From: an uncultured delta proteobacterium
GTDB taxonomy: Bacteria; Myxococcota_A; Polyangia; Polyangiales; Ga0077539
Assembly: GCA_903885885.1 (NCBI GenBank)
Contig: CAISKJ010000229.1
Span: 1 to 7,422, forward strand
DNA: 7,422 bases
Reading direction: 5' to 3'
Below the pieces are notes generated by a model. It had not been told where the DNA came from. It ran no database searches and was given only the letters and a program-made list of their open reading frames with translations. A program made the position numbers and the translations under genes. This document shows positions 1-6,726 of the stretch, piece by piece; the first letter of the stretch is position 1; each line of letters opens with the position of its first letter.

Positions 1-2
1 CG

Positions 3-776
3 GCGCCACCGCCGGCGCGCGCTGCGAGGCCCGTGGCGCGCAATCTCGGGCACGGTCAGCTCATCGAGGGGCGCTGCCCGCCGACCATGCGCCGGTGCAT
101 CGCGTTCAGCTTCGACGACGGCCCCGAGTGTCGCTACACCCCGCGCGTGCTCGACACCCTCGACGCGCGGGGCATCAAGGCCACGTTCTTCGTCGTGGGC
201 CACCGCCTCGACGGCGCCGACGCCTACCACACGGCCAACCGTGCGGTGCTGCGCGACACGGTGCGCCGCGGCCACCTCGTGGGCAACCACACCTACCACC
301 ACGTCGAGCTCGACTACCTGCGCCCCGCCGCGCTCGCCGACGAGATCGATCACACCGAGGCGCTCATTCGACAGGCCACGGGGCAGCGCGCGTGGCTGCT
401 GCGGGCGCCCTTCGGCGCGATCCTGCGGCAGCGCACGGTCGACGCGGTGTTCTCACGCGGCTACACGCCGGTGTTCTGGGAGCTCGACACGCGCGATTGG
501 GAGACACCCTCCGTCGACGCCGTGGTCGAGGGCTTTCGCCGCGCGCTCAACGAGTCACCGCGCGGCGGGGTCGTGCTCATTCACGACACGCACTGGTGGA
601 GCGTCGCCGCGCTGCCTCGCATTCTCGCGGTGATCGATCGGCGCAACGCGGCGCTCGTCGCCGCGGGTGAGGAGCCGTATCAGTTCACCAACCTCGATGC
701 GATGTACCGCCCGCTGGGCAACGAGACCCCGCGGGGAATGCCGCTCCCGCGGCGTCGCCATCACACGTCGGATTGA
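3..776 (+). CDS. Polysaccharide deacetylase (NodB homology domain), probably 5'-partial
   Basis: This is a metal-dependent carbohydrate esterase family 4 enzyme that removes N-acetyl (or O-acetyl) groups from chitin-like, peptidoglycan or exopolysaccharide chains, usually outside the cytoplasm. Numbering from the GTG at position 33, all five NodB motifs are visible: SFDDGP (catalytic base and metal Asp28/Asp29), HTYHH (metal ligands His86 and His90), RAPFG (124-128), DTRDW (152-156) and LIHD (catalytic His184). The frame is open to the window edge and the codons before position 33 encode an Ala/Pro/Arg-rich stretch (APPPARAAR), like the linker after a signal peptide. The true start is therefore probably upstream of the window. 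The GTG at 33 is a fallback start; its GAGG at 26-29 sits only 3 nt away, which is too close for a good ribosome site. The 3' end overlaps the convergent membrane gene by 16 bp. The domain call is secure; the substrate is unknown. Confidence 0.93.
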   Translation, partial: APPPARAARPVARNLGHGQLIEGRCPPTMRRCIAFSFDDGPECRYTPRVLDTLDARGIKATFFVVGHRLDGADAYHTANRAVLRDTVRRGHLVGNHTYHHVELDYLRPAALADEIDHTEALIRQATGQRAWLLRAPFGAILRQRTVDAVFSRGYTPVFWELDTRDWETPSVDAVVEGFRRALNESPRGGVVLIHDTHWWSVAALPRILAVIDRRNAALVAAGEEPYQFTNLDAMYRPLGNETPRGMPLPRRRHHTSD

Positions 777-3154
777 CCTTCGACGGGCCGCCAGCCGTGC
801 GGCCCCGCGAGCGCGGCGAGCACGTACACGAAGCCCGCGAGCACGAAGGTCGAGGGGATGCCCAGACCGACCGACACGGTGATGGCGGCCACGCTGCCGA
901 GCACGCTGGTGGCGCCGTTGACTGCGAGCGCGACGGGCGCGCCGCGCTCGCGGTCGACGTAGCGAACGCCGGAGGGAAAGAGCATCCCGAGGGGGATGCC
1001 CACGAGCGCCGCGCAGGCGGTCGCCCACAGCGCGCGCACGCTGAAGCCGCTGTCGATGGTGGCCCGCGCGAGCGGGCGAATCACGGCGAAGGGGAGCGAC
1101 GCGAGCACCACCGCGGCGACGAGCGCGCCCGTCGAGACCGCCTTGCGCGAGCGCAGCACGCGGGTCGAGAGCGCGCTCCCCAGGCCCGTCGCCACGAGAA
1201 GCCCCGCGAGCACGAGAATGAGCGCGTAGGTGGGGTGACCGAGCACCACGTGCATGCGCTGCACGAGGGCGATTTCGGCGGCCATGAAGCCCGCGCCGAG
1301 CGAGCCGAAGTACACGCCCGCGCGCGCCCCCGGCAGCGGGGGAACGGCCGAGCGCGCCGCGCGCCACAGGGTGGGCCCGAGGAGGCCGACGCCGAGGATC
1401 GCGACGGCCACGAAGGTCGCCACGAGTTCGAACATCGCCATCACGTTGCCCTCGAGCACGCCGGGCCCGCCCGACACCATCGCGAGGGTGCGCTTCGGGT
1501 GGAGCCACATCGACGGGTGCATGAGCTGAAAGAAGAAGGGCCGGTCGTCGTCGGGGGGCGAGGTGTCGAGCCCGTGCGGCACGCCCACCGCCGCGAGCGC
1601 AGCGTCGTCGCGCGCCGACAGGAGCCGGTCGAGCACGGGGCTCGTCGCAGCGCGGTCGGGCGCGACCAGGAGCCGAAACTGCAACCGCGTCTCGAGGTCG
1701 TGGAGGGCGGCGACGTCGGCGGCGCTGAAGGGCGCGGGGCTCACGAGAATGGTCGCCACGTTGAACGACGCGATGAGCGCGATGTGGGCGCGCGGATTCT
1801 CGACGCCACGGTCGTGCAGCGAGGCCACCGCGAGCGACACGAGGCGCGCGGTCTCGCTGGCCTTCTGCGGGTCGTACCAGCGCGAGAAGGTGACGATGCC
1901 GTCGGGCACCGTGCGATCGAGGAACACGCGCCACGCCTGGCGCGTGTAGAGGGTCGACTCGGTGTGCGCGAAGGCGCCCGCGCTCGTGGCCGCCCACGTG
2001 TCGACGAGCGAGGCCTGCAGCACGCGGCAGCGCAGGCCCGTGGAGCCCGCGTACACGGCGCGGCCGTCGCCCACGATGACCGACACGCGCGGGTCGCGCA
2101 GCGTCGGCGAGCGGTCGGTCACCGAGCGGAGCATGCGCACGATCGAGGGGTTGATCTCAACGCCCAGCACGCGCGAGTGGCCGTAGAGAAGGGCCGACGC
2201 GAGGTCGCGGCCGCCGCCGACACCGATCACACACGCCGTGCCGTCGGGGCGGAGGTGGTGCGCCGAGGTGGTGGCGTCGAAGCGCAAGAAGTTGAGCTGC
2301 GCGATGCGGCGATACTCGTACACGGGCGTGGCCGCCTCGCCGTCGATCTGCGCGTTGGCCATGGTGACCTGCAGCGGCGGCGTGAGCGGCGACGGCGACC
2401 ACATGAACCCGATGGGCACCTGCACGAAGGGGCCGAGGCGCACGTGCGACAGCGGGTTCCACGCTTCGAAGGTGGCGCGCTCGTTGTCGTTGCGCGGGAG
2501 CCCCTTGGGGTAACGCATCACGAAGCCCATGCTCGTGCGCTCGGAGATGCCGAGCGCGAGGAGCGCCACGACCGCGAGCGTGACGGGGCCGCCGCGCTTG
2601 TCGGCGGGCGCGACCGCGAGCGCCGCGACCGCCAGGAGCGCGGCGAGAAACACCAGCGCGCCGGGGCCCGAGAAGGGCCCCAGGAGCACCAGCGGCGCGA
2701 GCGCGCCGAGCGCCGCCGCCGCGAGGTCGACGGCGTACAGCGAGGGCAGCGCGACGGGCGCCTCGGCCATGAGACGCGCGACCACCGCGCCGCCGGAGAC
2801 GAGGGGCGCGGCGGTCGCTGCCGCCACGAGCAGCAGCGACGCGAACGACGAGAGGTTGCGCGCGAAGGTGACGGGCATGCTCACCAGCACCGTGGTTGCG
2901 ACCAGCGTGCGCAGCGCCATGTCCGTGAGGCGCGCGGCGATCCACGGAGCGAGGGGCTCGCGGAGCTCTCGCGCACGCGCCGCCTGGAGCGAGCCCCGCG
3001 TGAGGCCGAGCATCGCGAGCGACAGCACCACGAAGGCGAGCCCATACCAGGTGACCACGGAGAGCACCCGCGTGAAGAGCACCTCCGCGGTGACGACCGT
3101 AGCTGCGACGAGTGCGAGCAGGGTCAGGGCTCGCCCGCGGGATAGTGCGTCCAT
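761..3154 (-). CDS. Multi-pass membrane protein with central spermidine-synthase-like SAM-binding domain
   Basis: This 797-residue protein has about seven hydrophobic segments at the N-terminus (roughly residues 9-203), a soluble Rossmann domain (about 230-545) and about seven more at the C-terminus (about 571-783). The central domain has the SAM-type glycine loop VIGVGGGRD (309-317), the acidic end of strand 2 in GVEINP (Glu333), and VGDGRA (361-366). LVDTW (383-387) is followed by a tyrosine-containing YT motif (403-404), as in membrane-anchored relatives of spermidine synthase. The C-terminal block GFMAAEIALVQR...LGHPTYAL (622-644), followed by GMLFPSG and AVNGATSVLGS, is typical of that family. 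Many relatives are annotated spermidine synthase, but I see no convincing putrescine site, so true aminopropyl transfer is doubtful and the substrate is unknown. The ATG at 3152-3154 has no clear Shine-Dalgarno. The 3' end overlaps the deacetylase gene. Confidence 0.88.
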   Translation of the reverse strand: MDALSRGRALTLLALVAATVVTAEVLFTRVLSVVTWYGLAFVVLSLAMLGLTRGSLQAARARELREPLAPWIAARLTDMALRTLVATTVLVSMPVTFARNLSSFASLLLVAAATAAPLVSGGAVVARLMAEAPVALPSLYAVDLAAAALGALAPLVLLGPFSGPGALVFLAALLAVAALAVAPADKRGGPVTLAVVALLALGISERTSMGFVMRYPKGLPRNDNERATFEAWNPLSHVRLGPFVQVPIGFMWSPSPLTPPLQVTMANAQIDGEAATPVYEYRRIAQLNFLRFDATTSAHHLRPDGTACVIGVGGGRDLASALLYGHSRVLGVEINPSIVRMLRSVTDRSPTLRDPRVSVIVGDGRAVYAGSTGLRCRVLQASLVDTWAATSAGAFAHTESTLYTRQAWRVFLDRTVPDGIVTFSRWYDPQKASETARLVSLAVASLHDRGVENPRAHIALIASFNVATILVSPAPFSAADVAALHDLETRLQFRLLVAPDRAATSPVLDRLLSARDDAALAAVGVPHGLDTSPPDDDRPFFFQLMHPSMWLHPKRTLAMVSGGPGVLEGNVMAMFELVATFVAVAILGVGLLGPTLWRAARSAVPPLPGARAGVYFGSLGAGFMAAEIALVQRMHVVLGHPTYALILVLAGLLVATGLGSALSTRVLRSRKAVSTGALVAAVVLASLPFAVIRPLARATIDSGFSVRALWATACAALVGIPLGMLFPSGVRYVDRERGAPVALAVNGATSVLGSVAAITVSVGLGIPSTFVLAGFVYVLAALAGPHGWRPVEGQSDV

Positions 3155-3219
3155 TCGGTGGGGCGGGAAGCTAGTTCATCCGTCGGGCATTGTTCCAGTG
3201 CGCTCGCGCGCAGCGGACG

Positions 3220-3247
3220 AGCAAAGTAGGCGCGCGCCACCTGTCAA
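3220..3247 (-). promoter_or_regulatory. Possible sigma70-type promoter for the membrane protein gene
   Basis: On the minus strand a perfect -35 hexamer TTGACA (3247-3242) is followed after 16 bases by TTTGCT (3225-3220), which matches only three of six -10 positions. Transcription would begin near 3213, leaving an untranslated leader of about 60 nt before the ATG at 3154. The -35 is a good match but the -10 is weak, and the sequence is visible only by consensus. Confidence 0.27.
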
Positions 3248-3399
3248 TTCCCGAAAGATGCGCCCGTGGCGAAATGTCCGAAGATTGCTTCTTCTGCTTC
3301 CGTCGCGGGTGTATCGAGTGTTTAACTTCGTGCCGCTGTTCGCCGTTAAGGCCGCCGCCCCTTGCACTTGACGTACATCACCCTCTCCGTGGCCGTTGC

Positions 3400-3403
3400 G
3401 AGG
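3400..3403 (+). promoter_or_regulatory. Ribosome binding site of the lipoprotein gene
   Basis: GAGG lies 6 nt before the ATG at 3410. It supports that start, which also places a complete signal peptide and lipobox at the N-terminus. Confidence 0.6.
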
Positions 3404-3409
3404 TAACTC

Positions 3410-4222
3410 ATGGTTCGTCACTCCCGGTTGACTGGTGTCGTGATCGCAGCGCTCGCCGTGGGCGCGCTCGTCACGGGGTGCAGCAGGGCGAGCGAAGAGC
3501 TCCAGCGCGTGCAGCGCGCGGTCGGCACCGGGGCGCAGGCCGCCCTCGCCGCGCGCCCCGACGAGGCTCCCGTCCCGTCCGAAGCCGCGCCGGAGAGCCA
3601 GGTGCCCGTGCCCGAGGTCGCCCTCGACGGCTCGCTGCGCTTCACCCCCGACGCCAACCACCGCAACGTCACCGGCGCACGCAGCGCCACGGGCTTCGTC
3701 GTCGCGTGGACCGACGCGCCCCAGTCGGCCGTGTACGTGGGCCTCCTCGACGGCGACCGACGCGCGCACGGCCAGGGCACGCGCCTCCACACCGTCGCAT
3801 CGGACGAAGAGACCCTCGCTGCGCCCGCGGTCGTGGTCACGCCCGAGGGCTCGGCCATCGCATGGGCCGACCGCGACAACGGCCGCGTTCGCTTCGCGCG
3901 CCTCGACGCGCACGGCGCGCTGCGCGGCACCGTGGCCATCGTGCACGACGGTGTCGACGCCCCGCGCACCGTCGCCCTGGGGTGGAACGGCCGCGAGTTC
4001 GGCGTCGCCGCCGCCCTGCGCGAGGGCGTGTACTTCACCCGCCTCGGCGCCGACGGCGCACGCGTGGGCGAGGCGCAGGTCATCGCCGAGGGCGAGGCCG
4101 TGCACTCGCTCGACGCCGTCGCATGGGATGGGAGGGCCTTCGACCTCGCCTTCACCGTGCGCCACGACGGTCGCGACGAGCAGGTGCGCGCGCGCATCGC
4201 CCGCTCCGACCGCCGCGGCTGA
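3410..4222 (+). CDS. Repeat-containing (beta-propeller-like) lipoprotein
   Basis: This 270-residue protein has a type II signal peptide: basic n-region (MVRHSR), hydrophobic core (residues 9-22) and lipobox VTGC with the lipidated Cys24. Ser at +2 is compatible with outer-membrane sorting. A low-complexity linker rich in Ala, Glu and Pro (about 25-70) follows. The rest is about four degenerate repeats spaced 45-50 residues apart, near 92-127, 144-179, 191-226 and 238-268. Each pairs an aromatic strand (FVVAW, SAIAWAD, WNGREFGVA, WDGRAFDLA) with a following strand such as VYVGLLD, VRFARLD, VYFTRLGADG or VRARIA. This alternation resembles blades of a partial beta-propeller, a common style in predicted surface lipoproteins of myxobacteria. 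I do not recognise a specific function; binding or scaffolding at the cell surface is a guess. The gene stands alone, divergent from the membrane protein gene and convergent with the macro-domain gene. Confidence 0.85.
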   Translation: MVRHSRLTGVVIAALAVGALVTGCSRASEELQRVQRAVGTGAQAALAARPDEAPVPSEAAPESQVPVPEVALDGSLRFTPDANHRNVTGARSATGFVVAWTDAPQSAVYVGLLDGDRRAHGQGTRLHTVASDEETLAAPAVVVTPEGSAIAWADRDNGRVRFARLDAHGALRGTVAIVHDGVDAPRTVALGWNGREFGVAAALREGVYFTRLGADGARVGEAQVIAEGEAVHSLDAVAWDGRAFDLAFTVRHDGRDEQVRARIARSDRRG

Positions 4223-4272
4223 GCGCACTGCGCGGGCGCTTCCGCGACCTCACACATTCAAGTCAGAACAGG

Positions 4273-4302
4273 GCACCCGCCACGCACCGACGCGGCGGGT
4301 GC
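4273..4302. terminator. Hairpin between convergent genes, possible bidirectional terminator
   Basis: A perfect 9-bp inverted repeat, GCACCCGCC (4273-4281) and GGCGGGTGC (4294-4302), encloses a 12-nt loop. On the plus strand it is followed by TCTTGCGTT, which is only moderately T-rich. It sits in the 87-bp gap between the lipoprotein stop (4222) and the macro-domain stop (4310), where a shared terminator is expected. The weak T tract makes the mechanism uncertain. Confidence 0.6.
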
Positions 4303-4309
4303 TCTTGCG

Positions 4310-5080
4310 TTATTCGTGGTCGTCGAAGTCGTCGAGCGCCTTCGGCTTGGGCGCCGCGGGGGCGGCCTTCGGGGGAATCACCGGGCCCTTGGCCACGTGG
4401 CCCACGGGCGCGTTGCCCGTCACGTGGGCGATGACCGCGGGCGCGGGCTTGGCGGCCTTGGTGCCGCCCGGCGCGAGGTTGTTGCCCAACGAGCCGAGCT
4501 CGTCTTCGAGCGCCGCGCGCATCTCCGCGAAGCTCGTGAAGTTGTTGTTGAGAAAGAGGTTGTACGCCGTCCACATGAGGTCGGCGCAGATCTCCACGGG
4601 GGTGCGTCCGGTGCCGGTGCCCAGGCCGGGGAGGGCCACCGAGGCGATGCTCCCAGGCTCCTTCGCGTTCTGCATCTGCACCATCTGAAAGGCCGCGGAG
4701 CACGTGAGCGCCACGTTGAGCGTGTCGCTGATGTCTTCGCTCGTCGCGCTCATCGACGGTGTCGAGATGAGGAAGCGCGGCACCGTGGTGCCCGTCTCGA
4801 CGCAGGTGGCGCTGCCCACGGGCATCGATCCCTTGTAGAGCCGCGCGATGTCCGACTGCACGCGCGTCTGAATCTTCGGCCCGAAGTGCCGCTTGATCAC
4901 GCCGTCGAGGCCGCCGGCCATCTCTCCCTTCGCGTTGGTGGGAGACACCCACGCGCTCACCTTCTGGTCGAGCATGGAGCCCTGCACCACCGACACCTCG
5001 GGGTGATCTTCGAACACCTCTCGCCACGCCGCGACCATCTTCGGGTTCACGTCGACGAGTACCACCTTCACCTGTTGCAT
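4310..5080 (-). CDS. Macro-domain protein, predicted ADP-ribose binder/hydrolase
   Basis: This 256-residue protein is a macro domain (about 1-180) with a flexible tail. Macro domains bind ADP-ribose, and some remove it from proteins or nucleic acids. Visible landmarks are a hydrophobic first strand (VKVVLVDV), VVQGSMLD (31-38), SPTNAKGEMAGGLDGVI (46-62) and the second ligand loop LPGLGTGTGR (150-159). Asn49 and Asp59 are ten residues apart within the N-x-GG-x-D-G pattern, the same spacing as the catalytic Asn and Asp of MacroD-type mono-ADP-ribosyl hydrolases, so hydrolysis is plausible. The tail (201-256) is rich in Ala, Pro and Lys and ends in an acidic patch, DDFDDHE. The start is supported by GAGGAG 7 nt upstream. 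The gene lies 49 bp behind the PARP gene on the same strand, so its natural substrate is probably ADP-ribose placed by that enzyme. Activity (reader or eraser) is inferred. Confidence 0.85.
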   Translation of the reverse strand: MQQVKVVLVDVNPKMVAAWREVFEDHPEVSVVQGSMLDQKVSAWVSPTNAKGEMAGGLDGVIKRHFGPKIQTRVQSDIARLYKGSMPVGSATCVETGTTVPRFLISTPSMSATSEDISDTLNVALTCSAAFQMVQMQNAKEPGSIASVALPGLGTGTGRTPVEICADLMWTAYNLFLNNNFTSFAEMRAALEDELGSLGNNLAPGGTKAAKPAPAVIAHVTGNAPVGHVAKGPVIPPKAAPAAPKPKALDDFDDHE

Positions 5081-5087
5081 CGCTCCG

Positions 5088-5093
5088 CTCCTC
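5088..5093 (-). promoter_or_regulatory. Ribosome binding site of the macro-domain gene
   Basis: GAGGAG on the minus strand lies 7 nt before the ATG at 5080. It is a strong Shine-Dalgarno within the 49-bp PARP-macro gap and fixes the start. Confidence 0.75.
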
Positions 5094-5129
5094 TTCGCGC
5101 CATCGTGGGTCGAGTGCCTCGCCTGTACA

Positions 5130-6572
5130 TCACATCTTGAACTCGACGAGGTAGTCGAGCCGCTGCTGGCGCGAGTCGTAGATCACGTACTCGTCGTCGG
5201 CGAACTGCGACGTCACGCCCGGCTTCGCGCGCACGCCGTGGCACGAGTGGTACCCGTCGGGCGGCGCGGTGATGCCGTAGGTGATCTTCGTGTAGTCCTT
5301 CATTTTACCGAGGGCCACGTTGGCGAGCGCCATGAAGCGCGTGCCCGGCTTGCCCGGCGAGGTGTACCCCGCGCTCGTACACGACGCGTCGCCGAAATAG
5401 ATCCCGTTGCCGAGCCAGCCCGCGTCGGTGCGATTGACCCCGAGGCTCACGACGATCTTCGGCAGCAGGATGCCGCGCGAGAGAATGCCCACCCAGTTCT
5501 TGATGCGTGACCCGTGGAAGAGCAGCCGTTGATTGGCGATCTCTCCCGTGAACACCTGGTGCTCGTTGTCGCGCCGCAGCGTGTACACGTTGAGCACCTT
5601 GATGGTCTTCGTCTTGAGCTGGCTCTTGATCACGTGATCGGCCACGCGCTTGTACTCGTCGGTGCCCGCGTCGAGGGTGTTCACGTGGCACTTGAGCGCG
5701 TCGTACTTGGCGTCGACCTGCGAGTCGTAGAGCACCCCGCCGCCGTCGCCGTTCACCTGGAGCATGTCCTTCATGAGCTGAAGGGTCTCTTGCTTGGTGT
5801 TGAAGTCGTCGAGGGTGGCGATCACCGCGCTGTCGAGGGCCGCGCGGCTGCGCCCGATGCGGTGTGGAATGCACGTATAGAACTGGCTCGAGAGGTCTTC
5901 CATCTTCGAGCGGTTCGATGAGCCCTTCTTGAAGAGGGTATAGAGGTCTTGAAGGATCTCTTCTCCCTTCTCGATCTGCCCGAGGGTGAGAATGCCGAGG
6001 GGAGTCTCGATGCCCTGCGCGGTGATCTTCGCCTGCACCGTGCTCGTGAGCGCCTCGGTGGCCTCGGCGTAGATGTACCCGATGAGGTTCTGCACCTGCG
6101 GGTGCAGGTTGGTCTTCTTCACCACCGGGGCCACGCCGCGCGCCGCGTTCTGCTCGGCGAGCTTCTGCACCGTCTTGCGGTCGAGCTCGCCCGATGAGGT
6201 GCCGCGGGCCTTCTGCGAGCCGATCTTGCTCGAGGCGAGGGCCAGCTCTTTGTAGCCCTTCTTGGGAGAGGTCTTCTCCGCGTAGATCACCTGGTAGATG
6301 GCGCTCGCCTCGCCCTCGGTGACCGCGTGGCGACACTCCTTCTGGCCGGCGTCGGGGTTCGTCTCGAGGTCGTCGGTGCGGCCGTAGTGCGTGAACACCC
6401 GGTACGTCGGCTTGCCCTTCACCGTGCCCTTGTGAAGCTCGATGCCGTAGTACTTGTTGTGGTTGGTCTTGATGTCCGTAACCTGCAGCACGGCCTTCTT
6501 CAAGATCTCGAAATCGTTTGAGAACTCGGGGGCCGCGGGGTCGCCGTACTTCCACGCCTTGACGCTCGCCAT
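5130..6572 (-). CDS. Bacterial poly(ADP-ribose) polymerase (WGR-HD-ART)
   Basis: This 480-residue enzyme transfers ADP-ribose from NAD+ to targets, in eukaryotes mainly in response to DNA breaks. Domains in order: WGR (about 22-122, with KYYGIEL, YGR at 63-65 and the closing KGYKEL...SSKIGSQKA), a short basic linker, the autoinhibitory helical domain (about 154-290, with PQVQNLI, TPLGILTLGQI and FYTCIPHRIG) and the ART catalytic domain (about 305-480). The His-Tyr-Glu triad is intact: His353 in LLFHGSR, Tyr392 in GIYFGD and Glu461 in DDEYVIYD. Tyr403 in SAGY matches the second nicotinamide-stacking tyrosine of human PARP1. There are no zinc fingers or BRCT domain, so the layout is that of PARP2 and PARP3. 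The ATG at 6572 is chosen for its GGAGG 5 nt upstream and because the frame further upstream encodes only Arg/Ala-rich sequence antisense to other features. The gene is Lys-rich and less GC-rich than its neighbours. Confidence 0.95.
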   Translation of the reverse strand: MASVKAWKYGDPAAPEFSNDFEILKKAVLQVTDIKTNHNKYYGIELHKGTVKGKPTYRVFTHYGRTDDLETNPDAGQKECRHAVTEGEASAIYQVIYAEKTSPKKGYKELALASSKIGSQKARGTSSGELDRKTVQKLAEQNAARGVAPVVKKTNLHPQVQNLIGYIYAEATEALTSTVQAKITAQGIETPLGILTLGQIEKGEEILQDLYTLFKKGSSNRSKMEDLSSQFYTCIPHRIGRSRAALDSAVIATLDDFNTKQETLQLMKDMLQVNGDGGGVLYDSQVDAKYDALKCHVNTLDAGTDEYKRVADHVIKSQLKTKTIKVLNVYTLRRDNEHQVFTGEIANQRLLFHGSRIKNWVGILSRGILLPKIVVSLGVNRTDAGWLGNGIYFGDASCTSAGYTSPGKPGTRFMALANVALGKMKDYTKITYGITAPPDGYHSCHGVRAKPGVTSQFADDEYVIYDSRQQRLDYLVEFKM

Positions 6573-6577
6573 GAGAA

Positions 6578-6582
6578 CCTCC
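6578..6582 (-). promoter_or_regulatory. Ribosome binding site of the PARP gene
   Basis: GGAGG on the minus strand lies 5 nt before the ATG at 6572. It decides the start within a much longer open frame that extends to about 7082. Confidence 0.8.
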
Positions 6583-6652
6583 GCCAGGCTCGCGCGGCGC
6601 ACCCCACTGGGCCCCTCGAAGGTCGCCCCGGTCGTCGACGCGAGCGGCGCGT

Positions 6653-6682
6653 ACCCTAATGCACCCCGCGCGCGCCCCGCAA
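6653..6682 (-). promoter_or_regulatory. Possible promoter upstream of the PARP gene
   Basis: On the minus strand TTGCGG (6682-6677) and TAGGGT (6658-6653) are separated by 18 bases. Each matches three of six consensus positions. They lie in the 154-bp gap between the zinc-ribbon stop and the PARP start and would give a leader of about 70 nt. The -35 falls in the loop of a 7-bp inverted repeat (CCGCGCG 6666-6672, CGCGCGG 6687-6693). That could be an operator or hairpin, but such repeats are common by chance at this GC content. If real, the PARP and macro genes could be expressed independently of the zinc-ribbon gene. Confidence 0.22.
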
Positions 6683-6726
6683 CGGCCGCGCGGACATACG
6701 CTGACCGCCCTCGACGAACGGCGCTG

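Larger units (their letters stand above)
3155..3409. other. Divergent intergenic region (255 bp)
   Basis: This gap separates the start codons of the membrane protein gene (-) and the lipoprotein gene (+), so it must hold both promoters. Its central part is richer in A and T than the flanking genes, for example around 3281-3330. For the plus-strand gene, TTTAAC at 3321-3326 resembles a -10 box (four of six) but has no convincing -35. A TTGACG at 3368-3373 has no -10 at the right distance. I see no RNA gene, repeat or convincing small coding region here. Confidence 0.5.

Noticed and set aside
555..1997. Long minus-strand open frame crossing the deacetylase and membrane genes
   Set aside because: Low-complexity Arg/Ala/His composition and overlap with two well-supported genes in other frames.
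773..3145. Very long plus-strand open frame opposite the membrane protein gene
   Set aside because: Its product is an Arg/His/Glu/Gly-rich string without hydrophobic core, the usual antisense shadow of a GC-rich gene. The minus-strand product has clear membrane segments and SAM motifs.
3176..4228. Minus-strand open frame opposite the lipoprotein gene
   Set aside because: It has no recognisable domain, whereas the plus strand encodes a signal peptide, lipobox and repeated units behind a Shine-Dalgarno.
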